Positions 25,123 through 33,161 of a DNA stretch of 64,000 nt are shown here, piece after piece. The stretch comes from CAYNWT01 sp964450955 (GTDB lineage Bacteria; Planctomycetota; Planctomycetia; Planctomycetales; Planctomycetaceae): assembly GCA_964450955.1 (NCBI GenBank), contig CAYVFI010000014.1, positions 62,001-126,000 on the forward strand, written 5' to 3'. Every line of letters begins with the position of its first letter. The stretch's first letter is position 1. Under the pieces are notes generated by a model that was not told the origin of the DNA, searched no databases, and saw only the letters and a list, made by a program, of their open reading frames with translations. Made by a program: the position numbers and the translations under genes.

Positions 25123-26826
25123 TCACACGCGGTTCACTCGATCGCCGGTCCACGTTCTGTGTATCCACAAAACCAGAATGACGGCCAGCAAGGGACCGAA
25201 CTCCAGCCACGGTACGAATTGATCAAACACCTGCATGCCGTTATAGGGCAGGGCTTCGAACAGTGGTTCCTCGCCCAGAGTTCTGAACCAAAACCGCAGG
25301 TAATAGACCATCGCGAATCCAGGCATCAGCAACCACGCGCGGTTACGAGTGAACGCGACCAGTGGCAAAGACCAGGCCCAGTACCACGGATTTTGAGTCG
25401 GCGACAGCAACCAAAACCACGCCAGCGTCAGAAACGCACATTCCAGAACACGTTCGGTCGTCGCGCCACGATTGGCGATTGCCAGCCAAACGGCAATGAC
25501 AAGAAATACAAACGAAGTAAGAGCCCTAGCCACCAGGAACGGAGTGAGGTGCGGTTCCAGCCCCAGCCGGTCCACGCACATCTGACACAGTTGGACTCGC
25601 CACGCATCCGGCACCACAGCACACCAGGACTGCCGAGCAATCGGGCGGTTGCCAACAGGCCTGACGTTCTCGTACGCAATCGCAAACAAGAAGTCGTTCA
25701 TCTCCCAGCGTGACAGAAACGCAGTCAAACCGGCCTCAGCTGGTGGTTTTGGCTGAGCCGTCGGAAGCGGCGGCAAGGACGGATCAGTTTGCCACGTGAT
25801 TGCGGTTCGTGGAGCCGGCTTGGATTCGCCCTTCGAAAGCATGGGCCAGATAGACCCAACGCACAATACCAGGCAAACCATACCCAGCCCCGTTGCACGA
25901 ATGAATCCCAGCCGATCCCAGGCGCGCATGAGGAACAGTGGTAGCAGGACAATCGGGTACAGCTTGGCTCCCACTCCCAGCACAAGCGCCAGCAAAGCCA
26001 GAACGAAGTGTGTGACGCCTTGTTTGCCAGAGCGAACCAACAGCCAGACGGCCAACGTCGAAAAGAACACGGCTATCGAATCCAGGTGACCGCTGTTGGC
26101 AAATTCTTTCAACACCAAAGGGCACCATCCATACGCGATGGCCCAGCCCATCGGCTTGCCCGCCTCGCGCAGCAACCAACCCACGATCAACAGCGTTCCC
26201 ATATCAAACAGAATCAGCCAGCCCTTCATCACGCCCAGACGTCCGTCAATGGAAAACGAATCGGGCGTCGTCCACGCAGCGGCCGCAAAAACCGCCTGAC
26301 TGACCGGAGGGTAAACCGTCGTGATCTCACCGAAGTGAATGCGCCGCAGTGTCAAATCAATCGCACGGCTGCGAGCTCGTAGTAACGCCAACTGTCGGAG
26401 TTCGTCGTTCTCTGAAGCCGGGTTTGCTCTCAACACGGCCGCCGGACTGTGGGCGTACGGACTAATGCCTTCACTGACAACCAGACCGTCCCACATGTAG
26501 CGATAGATGTCGACTTCCAAAATCGGAGACGTCATCAACATCAGAAACCGCAGCGCCAGCCCAAAGACCATCACGGCAGCCAGGCTTTTGACCTGAGCCG
26601 CAAGCGCGACTTTGATCGCCCACAGGCTTACAACAAACGCAGCGGTCAGAACCGCAAATGTGACCAGCGTCGGGCAGTCTTTCAGTTCTGTTGCGTAGCC
26701 GAAACTCTTCGTCAGGAACGCAACAACCGCCATCAGCAGCCACAGCACCACGCCGGGCAACATCAGCGAACGCACATCGCCCATGAACGAACCTGGGGTA
26801 TCGGATTCAACACTCGAAGCAGCCAT
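25123..26826 (-). CDS. Polytopic membrane glycosyltransferase (GT87/GT39-like C-superfamily)
   Basis: A 567-residue protein with around ten hydrophobic segments. 'SPILEVDIYRYMWDGLVVSEGISPYAHSP' (in parts, near residues 100-125) is the acidic 'D-x-Y-RY-WDG' first periplasmic loop of polyprenol-phosphate-dependent glycosyltransferases, where Asp is thought to act as base. It would move a lipid-linked sugar onto an acceptor outside the membrane. Its start codon shares one base (TGATG) with the stop of the upstream GT2 gene, so the two are translationally coupled and the GT2 may make the lipid-linked donor. Acceptor unknown. Confidence 0.75.
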   Translation of the reverse strand: MAASSVESDTPGSFMGDVRSLMLPGVVLWLLMAVVAFLTKSFGYATELKDCPTLVTFAVLTAAFVVSLWAIKVALAAQVKSLAAVMVFGLALRFLMLMTSPILEVDIYRYMWDGLVVSEGISPYAHSPAAVLRANPASENDELRQLALLRARSRAIDLTLRRIHFGEITTVYPPVSQAVFAAAAWTTPDSFSIDGRLGVMKGWLILFDMGTLLIVGWLLREAGKPMGWAIAYGWCPLVLKEFANSGHLDSIAVFFSTLAVWLLVRSGKQGVTHFVLALLALVLGVGAKLYPIVLLPLFLMRAWDRLGFIRATGLGMVCLVLCVGSIWPMLSKGESKPAPRTAITWQTDPSLPPLPTAQPKPPAEAGLTAFLSRWEMNDFLFAIAYENVRPVGNRPIARQSWCAVVPDAWRVQLCQMCVDRLGLEPHLTPFLVARALTSFVFLVIAVWLAIANRGATTERVLECAFLTLAWFWLLSPTQNPWYWAWSLPLVAFTRNRAWLLMPGFAMVYYLRFWFRTLGEEPLFEALPYNGMQVFDQFVPWLEFGPLLAVILVLWIHRTWTGDRVNRV

Positions 26827-27593
26827 CAGCGTCTCAGCAAACCGTATCGGGCAATCAAGGTCAGAATGCGCGTCCCGGCTTTGACGGTGCCGCTAATTGT
26901 CCCGCTAATCTTGCTGACACCGATGCGCCGCCGGTAAGGAACCGGAATTTCCTTGTACGACAACTTGTGCCGCAGCGCCTTGAGCTGCATTTCGACCGTC
27001 CAACCGAAGTTGGTATCCACCATCCCCAGTTCCAGCAGCTTCTGGTAGTTAATCGCCCTGAACGGACCAAGATCGGTATATCGGCCGCCGAAGAATTTCA
27101 TCAGGAAGCAGCACAACCGGTTGCCCCACACCGCCTGAGGTGGCATCGCGCCGGGTTCACGTTCACCCAGCATTCTTGAACCAAGCACGAAGTCGGTTTC
27201 GCCGGCAAGAACCGGCCCGGCAATCTGCGGCAGCAAATGCACATGGTCGCTGTAGTCGGCATCAACAAACGCGACAACTTCCGGTGGCGTCTTTCCCGCC
27301 GCGACATCATCAGCGACTGTTTGCAATCCGCGCAGACACGCCGATCCGTACCCGCGCCGCGGTTCGTCAATAACCCGCGCGCCGTTTTCAGCAGCCAGCG
27401 CGGCGGTTTTGTCTGTCGAACCGTTGTCAACAACAATGACCTGTCCAACAACAGGAAGATCACGCAGCACAAGCGGCAGCGAGTCTTCCTCGTTGAGCGC
27501 CGGGATAATGACAACTACCCCAGCCAGAGAATCAGCAGAGTTCGGCATCTCTACCCCGTCATTCAGCTGGTCAGCTTTTGACGAAGTGGACAT
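26826..27593 (-). CDS. Glycosyltransferase family 2 (polyprenyl-phosphate sugar transferase-like)
   Basis: A 255-residue GT-A enzyme. 'VVVIIPALNEEDSLPLVLRDL', 'VIVVDNGSTDKT', 'RRGYGSACLRG', 'VVAFVDADYSDH' (DxD-like metal site) and 'GSRMLGEREPGAMPPQAVWGNRL' are the hallmark blocks of dolichol-phosphate-mannose-synthase-like GT2 enzymes. No membrane segment is present at the C-terminus. It is the first gene of a two-gene unit with the membrane glycosyltransferase, which starts inside its stop codon. The likely product is an undecaprenyl-phosphate sugar. Confidence 0.85.
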   Translation of the reverse strand: MSTSSKADQLNDGVEMPNSADSLAGVVVIIPALNEEDSLPLVLRDLPVVGQVIVVDNGSTDKTAALAAENGARVIDEPRRGYGSACLRGLQTVADDVAAGKTPPEVVAFVDADYSDHVHLLPQIAGPVLAGETDFVLGSRMLGEREPGAMPPQAVWGNRLCCFLMKFFGGRYTDLGPFRAINYQKLLELGMVDTNFGWTVEMQLKALRHKLSYKEIPVPYRRRIGVSKISGTISGTVKAGTRILTLIARYGLLRR

Positions 27594-27608
27594 CACGAAA
27601 CCCTGAGA

Positions 27609-27926
27609 CTAGCGAGTACCTGATCCGCCACCTGAACCAGCTGGTGCTGAGAACGATGGTGAAGGAGCATTGAAGCTCGGGGCACTATAGCTTGGAGCAG
27701 CGGTGCTCGTCGATCCACCGGCAAACGGTTGAGCCGACGGAGTGAACGACTGAGACGGTGCTGGAGAACTGTACGTAGGCGTTGACGAATACGAGGGTGT
27801 GTAGGCTCCACCACCCGACTGACATGAATCACAGGAATTGCAGCCTTGCTGCGACGACTGGCAACCGATCAACGCACTAACGGCAAAGAAGGCCCCAAAA
27901 GCAGAAAAAGTACAGAAGCGACGCAT
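27609..27926 (-). CDS. Small Ser/Pro-rich lipoprotein
   Basis: A 105-residue protein with a lipoprotein signal peptide; the lipobox 'ALIGC' gives Cys at about 22. A Cys cluster ('GCNSCDSCQSGGG') follows, then a low-complexity tail of repeated 'PSYS', 'PTYS', 'PSF' and 'SAP' units. Nothing indicates a function; the composition suggests a disordered surface protein. It is followed 16 bases later by the GT2 gene on the same strand, so it may be co-transcribed with the glycosyltransferases. Confidence 0.7.
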   Translation of the reverse strand: MRRFCTFSAFGAFFAVSALIGCQSSQQGCNSCDSCQSGGGAYTPSYSSTPTYSSPAPSQSFTPSAQPFAGGSTSTAAPSYSAPSFNAPSPSFSAPAGSGGGSGTR

Positions 27927-28052
27927 GAGAGAGGTTCCTTCCTCGAAGTGTCCGGGTGACGTCCTTGTCAGTCACAATCATCGGCCACATCCCACCGCGA
28001 CTCTGTGTGTATCAGCACAAAGATTGACAGATCCGGAAAACGCAACGAATAA

Positions 28053-28076
28053 GGCCCGCGTCGTAAAACGCGGGCC
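28053..28076 (-). terminator. Terminator behind the isomerase gene
   Basis: GGCCCGCGT (28053-28061) pairs with ACGCGGGCC (28068-28076). On the minus strand it is followed by TTATTCGTT. It lies about 80 bases after the end of the gene at 28155-29150. Confidence 0.65.
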
Positions 28077-28154
28077 TGTTCGTTTCGGCACATTCAGCCA
28101 GTCATAACTGGTCGATCAACCGGGACAGACAGACATGCCCGTGCCCGCGGTCAG

Positions 28155-29150
28155 TCAGTCTGAAAAGGCGGCGTCGAACTTAATGTCCGAACCCTGGAAG
28201 TCCACATTCTTACAGAACTGAGCGGCTTCTTCAGCACCGTGCTCGCGGTCCATGCCTTTGTCTTCCCATTCAACCGACAGCGGTCCGGCGTAACCGATTG
28301 CGTTGAGTGCTCGAATGATTTCTTCGAACCGAACACCACCGCGACCGACACTGCGGAAGTCCCAACCGCGACGCGGGTCACCCCAGTCAAGGTGGCTGGC
28401 GAGGATACCGGTTCGACCATTGAGAGTCGTCGAAGCATCCTTCATGTGAACGTGATAAATCCGATCCGGGAACGACCGGATGAACTCGACGGGATCCACA
28501 CCCTGCCAAATCAGATGGCTGGGGTCGAAGTTAAACCCAAACTCCTCACGTCGATTCAAAACCGACAGAGCGCGTTCGGCGGAGTAGATGTCGAACGCGA
28601 TTTCACTTGGATGAACTTCCAAAGCGAACTTCACGCCGCATTCCTGAAAGACATCCAGAATTGGGTTCCAACGATCGGCCAGCAGTTGGAAGCCAGCATC
28701 AATCATCTCACGCGGTGTTGGCGGGAAGTCGTAGATGCAGTGCCAGATACTGGAACCGGTAAACCCGTTGACCACATCAACCTGAAGCTTTTGCGCCGCG
28801 CGAGCCGTGTTTTTCATTTCTTCGACGGCGCGTTCGTTGACGCCGGCCGGATCGCCGTCACCCCAAACGTAGTCGGGCAGAATGCCTTTGTGACGAGCAT
28901 CAATATTGTCCAGAACCGCCTGACCAACCAAGTGGTTCGAGATTGAAAACAGCTGCAGTTCGTGCTTCTCAAGCAGTTCGCGTTTCTTCGAACAGTACGA
29001 ATCATCTGACAGCGCTTTGTCCACTTCGAAGTGGTCGCCCCAACATGCGAGTTCCAGACCGTCGTAGCCAAACTTCTTGGCCTTCTTGCACAGTTCTTCC
29101 AGCGGCAGGTCAGCCCACTGACCAGTGAAAAGCGTTACGGGACGCCCCAT
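28155..29150 (-). CDS. Sugar phosphate isomerase/epimerase family protein
   Basis: A 331-residue xylose-isomerase-like TIM-barrel protein without an export signal. 'PVTLFTGQWADLPLEELCKKAKKFGYDGLELACWGDHF' (in parts) is strand 1-2, 'VKFALEVHPSEIAFD' gives a Glu/His pair, 'FGFNFDPSHLIWQGVDP' the Asp-Pro-Ser-His site, 'IYHVHMKDA' the His, and 'PLSVEWEDKGMDRE' the last Glu. This pattern of metal ligands is that of IolE/IolI-like and related epimerases. Substrate unknown. The ATG at 29150 is well supported; coding upstream of it has no homology and overlaps the divergent gene's control region. Confidence 0.85.
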   Translation of the reverse strand: MGRPVTLFTGQWADLPLEELCKKAKKFGYDGLELACWGDHFEVDKALSDDSYCSKKRELLEKHELQLFSISNHLVGQAVLDNIDARHKGILPDYVWGDGDPAGVNERAVEEMKNTARAAQKLQVDVVNGFTGSSIWHCIYDFPPTPREMIDAGFQLLADRWNPILDVFQECGVKFALEVHPSEIAFDIYSAERALSVLNRREEFGFNFDPSHLIWQGVDPVEFIRSFPDRIYHVHMKDASTTLNGRTGILASHLDWGDPRRGWDFRSVGRGGVRFEEIIRALNAIGYAGPLSVEWEDKGMDREHGAEEAAQFCKNVDFQGSDIKFDAAFSD

Positions 29151-29472
29151 TCCTGCACCTTCTTCGTAATAAGTATCTATGAGAGAGCGGCAAGCCAGGC
29201 AATTTATGTGGCTGCCCGGGCCGCTCAAAAGAGACGTTTCGCGTGGCAAAACGTATTTCGAACAAGGAATTACGGTAGCGCGGAAGCGGCGAAAAGTCAA
29301 ACATTCGAGATTTTGGCCCGTAACCCCTTTGAAAGTCCGTGATTGGGTTCCAGCACCTCCGTTTAGTAACCAAGGGCCACCACGAAGCAACCGTTCAGAA
29401 CTCGACTCTGCGAAGTCAGCGTTTTGGAATAAACTGGTAGGACTGGCCAACTCGGAACAGGAACCCCACACG
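29151..29472. other. Divergent intergenic region
   Basis: 322 bases between the isomerase gene and the metalloprotease gene. It must hold both promoters. I see no confident box, hairpin or repeat. Confidence 0.5.
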
Positions 29473-31101
29473 ATGTCACGCTTGCTAGTCGCGATCGCAA
29501 TTGCCACCGCTGTCACGCCTCACTTCGCACACGCGGCGCAATCGCAGTCGGCTAAAGAACGCACACTGCGAATCCAGCAGGAAAAACATGCCGAGCTGCA
29601 GCAGACGTTTGAAAAGCAAGTCGACGAAATTGTCGAGTGGTGCAACGACAAAGGCCTGGTGGATGCCGCTCAGAAAACTCGCATCATCGCGGCGCTACCC
29701 GACCCGCGAACTTTAAGCGAAGCCAAACTGCCTCGCGAAGTGCAACCGCTTAGCCCGCCCGGAGCGATTGACGATCAACGTACCTGGCACCTCAAACTGG
29801 AAGCCGCGCGAAATGCGTACGCGAAAGAACTCTACCGACTTAGTCGGACGGTGCTGCGGCTTGGGCATCCCAGCTACGCCATGTCTCTGGTTCAGGAAGT
29901 GGCTCACCACGACCCCGACCACAAAAACGCGCGGCGGCTGTTGGGCTACGTTTTGTTTAAGGACAAGAAGCGGAAAGAATCCGAGTACATGGGCGAATGG
30001 GTGACTCCGTTTGAAAAGAAGATGCTGGGTTCGCTAAAGCGAAAAGTCTGGAACACGAAGTACGGCTGGATCGCTGAGTCAGAGGTATCGAAATACGACC
30101 AGGGCCTGCGTCCCTGGAAAGGTTCGTGGATCACGGTGGAGAAGGACAACCAAATCCGACGCGACTTCCGCAACGCATGGGAAATCAAAACCGAGCACTT
30201 CATCGTTAAAACAAATTACAGCATGGAACGCGGCGTTCAAATCGCCAGCGAACTGGAAGAATTCTACGCGTTTTTCAAACGGACGTTCGCCAGTTTCTTT
30301 GAGACTCCCGAAGAACTCCGCAACCGGTTCGTCGGCAAATCCAGAAACCGCGGGCGAGCCACCGCTCCAAAGCAAATGGAAGTCCACTACTACCGAACCA
30401 AAGAAGAGTACGTCGATCGGCTCATCAAGAAGATCCCACAAATCGCGATCACCGAAGGCTTGTACTACGAACCGGACAAGACAACTTACTTCTATCACGA
30501 TTCGGATCGCGAGACCGACGGAACGCTGTTCCACGAAGCGACACACCAGTTTTTCGACCTGCCAACCCGCGACCATCGCGTCGCCGCCGCACGCGCGAGA
30601 GCTCGAGCGCAGCGGTCGCGAGTGCTTACCAACTGGATCATGGGCGAGAACGCCAACTTCTGGATGATCGAAGCGATTGCCTGCTACATGGAATCGTTCG
30701 AAGCCACTCCGACCGGCTATGCACTCGGAAACCCCAACTACATCCGCTTTCGCGCCGCCCACTTCAGGCTGACCAACAACGAATACTATGTGCCGCTAAG
30801 ACAGTTTAGCGCCATGGGAATGAAGGCGTTTCAAAGTGACCCCAATATCGCCATGAACTACACACAAGGTTCCGGTTTGGCTCACTTCCTAATGCACTAC
30901 GACGGCGGAACGTATCGCGACGCACTGGTCGGGTTCATCGCAGACATGTACCGCCCGGACCTGCAAAACCCGCTGCAGGAACCATCTCTCGAACAAGCAA
31001 CGGGCACGACGTTCGTCGAGTTGGACAAGCAGTACAAGGAGTACATGTCTAATCTGTACTCGAAGAAGCAGGTTCAAAACGAACCAGCGGCCGCACGCTA
31101 G
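29473..31101 (+). CDS. Exported HExxH (gluzincin-type) metallopeptidase-like protein
   Basis: A 542-residue protein with a signal peptide ('LLVAIAIATAVTPHFAHA'). A helical, partly coiled-coil N-terminal part (25-130) contains a TPR-like 'LVQEVAHHDPDHKNARRLLGYVLF' stretch. The C-terminal half has the zinc site H354-E355-A-T-H358 ('LFHEATHQFFD') and E400 in 'WMIEAIACYMES', the gluzincin layout, in a DUF1570-like domain that begins 'EHFIVKTNYS'. If active it would cut proteins in the periplasm or outside. The ATG at 29473 is chosen because it opens the signal peptide. Confidence 0.75.
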   Translation: MSRLLVAIAIATAVTPHFAHAAQSQSAKERTLRIQQEKHAELQQTFEKQVDEIVEWCNDKGLVDAAQKTRIIAALPDPRTLSEAKLPREVQPLSPPGAIDDQRTWHLKLEAARNAYAKELYRLSRTVLRLGHPSYAMSLVQEVAHHDPDHKNARRLLGYVLFKDKKRKESEYMGEWVTPFEKKMLGSLKRKVWNTKYGWIAESEVSKYDQGLRPWKGSWITVEKDNQIRRDFRNAWEIKTEHFIVKTNYSMERGVQIASELEEFYAFFKRTFASFFETPEELRNRFVGKSRNRGRATAPKQMEVHYYRTKEEYVDRLIKKIPQIAITEGLYYEPDKTTYFYHDSDRETDGTLFHEATHQFFDLPTRDHRVAAARARARAQRSRVLTNWIMGENANFWMIEAIACYMESFEATPTGYALGNPNYIRFRAAHFRLTNNEYYVPLRQFSAMGMKAFQSDPNIAMNYTQGSGLAHFLMHYDGGTYRDALVGFIADMYRPDLQNPLQEPSLEQATGTTFVELDKQYKEYMSNLYSKKQVQNEPAAAR

Positions 31102-31544
31102 CCAGGTCTGGTTAGTTAGCCAGTACAAAACGCGAGCGGACCGGGCCGAATGGCAAATTGTCCTGAACCGCATTGAAGCGGCGGCGTTGGGAACCCAACA
31201 AAGAGTCAAGGCCAAACGACATAGCCTCATGCGCCCCAGCGCGCCGGTCTAACGCGAGACCGAGCATTGCGTGATACCATTGCCTCGATGAGTCATATCC
31301 CCCGAATCTTCAGCCGCAGCTCGGCGCCGCGCATGGGGTTTGCTGGTGCTGAATATCTTGTATTACGGAGGATGTTGGTTCGCCCTTCGCAAGCCGGCGT
31401 TGGCGCAGCTTTCCAAACGACTTGGGCGGCGAGACCAAAAGTTCTCCTGAACCCGGCATGGTGGCGTGGACGCGATGGTTCGCTTACAACCAGGTGGAAC
31501 AACTGCCGGGCCTCAGGACTTCGCGACCAGAAAGAAAGCCAGCT
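31102..31544. other. Gene-free stretch before the first sulfatase
   Basis: 443 bases. Frames here continue into the sulfatase or oppose it without recognisable content. I see no clear promoter or repeat. Confidence 0.5.
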
Positions 31545-32978
31545 ATGCGTTTGATTGGATCCGCCTGCATCTTCTTCCTGCTGTGTTCTGCACCTTGCCA
31601 GGCGATGGGCGACGTTGCAAAGCCGAAGAACGTCGTTTTCATTCTGGTGGACGACCTGGGCTGGGCCGACCTTGGCTGTTATGGCAGCACGTTTCACAAG
31701 ACTCCAAACCTGGACAGGTTCGCCGCTTCGGGAATGCGGTTCACCGATGCGTATGCGGCTTGCCCGGTGTGTTCGCCAACCAGAGCTGCCATCATGACCG
31801 GGCAGCATCCGGCTCGTGTCGGAATCACCGATTGGATTCCCGGGCAAAGTCCAAAGAATCGCAAACTGCTTAGCAACGAAGATCTTGATGCGTTGCCACT
31901 GACACAAGTCACGCTGGCCGAAGCTTTGAAGCAGCACAAGTACCAAACCTTCTTCGCCGGCAAATGGCACCTGGGCAGCGACGGTCATTTTCCTGAACAG
32001 CAGGGGTTCGACATCAACAAGGGCGGGCATCACAAGGGTTCTCCACCGGGTGGGTACTACGCTCCGTACAAGAACCCAAAACTGACTGACGGCGAAAAGG
32101 GAGAGTATCTTCCAGACCGCCTGACAAACGAAAGCATCTCGTTTCTAAGATCGGCCGGCGATGATCCGTTCCTGCTGTACCTGTCGTACTACACCGTGCA
32201 CACGCCCATTCAGGCCGATCGCCAGTCAGTTAATCAGTTCAAAGGTTCCGCAAAGGAACTCGGAAAATCGCCCGCTGCCATCAAAGAACGCAACGGTAAC
32301 ACTCGCGCGCGGCAGGATCGTCCGGACTACGCATCCATGGTCTATGGCATGGATCGCAATGTTGGCCGGCTTCTTGATTCCCTGAAAGAACTCGGCCTGG
32401 ACGACAACACGGCTGTGTTCTTCACGTCGGACAACGGGGGGCTCTCGACATTAAAACGTCCCAACGCGCCCACCTGCAACCTACCACTCCGCGCCGGCAA
32501 GGGCTGGTGCTACGAGGGAGGTATCCGTGTTCCTTTGATCGTCCGCGTTCCGGGACTAACGACACCCGGGTCAACTTCCAGCATCCCAGTCACCAGCATG
32601 GACTACTACCCGACCATTCTTTCGGTACTCGGACTACCACAGATGCCATCGCAGCACATGGACGGAGTCGACTTGACAAGTGCACTACGCGGCAACGGAA
32701 CAGCAACAAGCCGAACCTCGCTTCACTGGCACTACCCGCACTACCACGGAAGCACATGGGCACCCGGCGCAGCGATCAGGGCAGGGGAGTGGAAGTTGAT
32801 TGAGTTCTACGATTCCAGCGAGGTCGAGCTTTTCAACCTGAGCAGCGACATTGGAGAACGCACCAACCTGGCGGCGACCAATCCAAAGAAGACCAGAGAA
32901 CTGCGTGAGCAACTCCGAAACTGGCAGACGGGTATCGGCGCCCGGATGCCGCGTTCTAACCCGGCGTTCGCTAAGTAA
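31545..32978 (+). CDS. Exported sulfatase (formylglycine-type)
   Basis: A 477-residue type I sulfatase with a signal peptide ending near residue 20. Metal residues D36-D37 sit in 'FILVDDLGWADLG'. The activation motif is C76-S-P-T-R80 ('PVCSPTRAAIMTG'), where Cys becomes formylglycine. Further blocks are 'FFAGKWHLGS', 'FFTSDNGG' and 'RAGKGWCYEGGIRVPLIVR'. It would remove sulfate esters, probably from algal polysaccharides given the expansion of sulfatases in planctomycetes. No sulfatase-maturing enzyme is in the window. The ATG at 31545 opens the signal peptide. Confidence 0.92.
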   Translation: MRLIGSACIFFLLCSAPCQAMGDVAKPKNVVFILVDDLGWADLGCYGSTFHKTPNLDRFAASGMRFTDAYAACPVCSPTRAAIMTGQHPARVGITDWIPGQSPKNRKLLSNEDLDALPLTQVTLAEALKQHKYQTFFAGKWHLGSDGHFPEQQGFDINKGGHHKGSPPGGYYAPYKNPKLTDGEKGEYLPDRLTNESISFLRSAGDDPFLLYLSYYTVHTPIQADRQSVNQFKGSAKELGKSPAAIKERNGNTRARQDRPDYASMVYGMDRNVGRLLDSLKELGLDDNTAVFFTSDNGGLSTLKRPNAPTCNLPLRAGKGWCYEGGIRVPLIVRVPGLTTPGSTSSIPVTSMDYYPTILSVLGLPQMPSQHMDGVDLTSALRGNGTATSRTSLHWHYPHYHGSTWAPGAAIRAGEWKLIEFYDSSEVELFNLSSDIGERTNLAATNPKKTRELREQLRNWQTGIGARMPRSNPAFAK

Positions 32979-33070
32979 CCCAACCGTGCTGTGACCGCAC
33001 CGACGTTGGGTCGGTCGGTCGATGGCGGAGACCCGGCGGAAGGATGCAGCCAGCCAGCAAACCAATAAAA

Positions 33071-33100
33071 AAAGCCCCGCACTGGTATGTGCGAGGCTTT
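33071..33100 (-). terminator. Terminator between the convergent sulfatase and TadG genes
   Basis: AAAGCC-C-CGCAC (33071-33082) pairs with 33089-33100 with one C-A mismatch. The minus strand then reads TTTTTTT, making this a strong terminator for the tad-like cluster; on the plus strand the T run is only TTT. Confidence 0.8.
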
Positions 33101-33161
33101 CATTAACTAACGTCGGGTTGCAGTGGGGGGACACCGCAACTCGTGTTGGCGGATAATCCAA

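Noticed and set aside
30079..30762. 227-codon minus-strand frame opposite the metalloprotease
   Set aside because: Antisense shadow of the HExxH gene; no recognised motif.
31293..32033. 246-codon minus-strand frame
   Set aside because: Overlaps the sulfatase N-terminus on the other strand, which has full family motifs.
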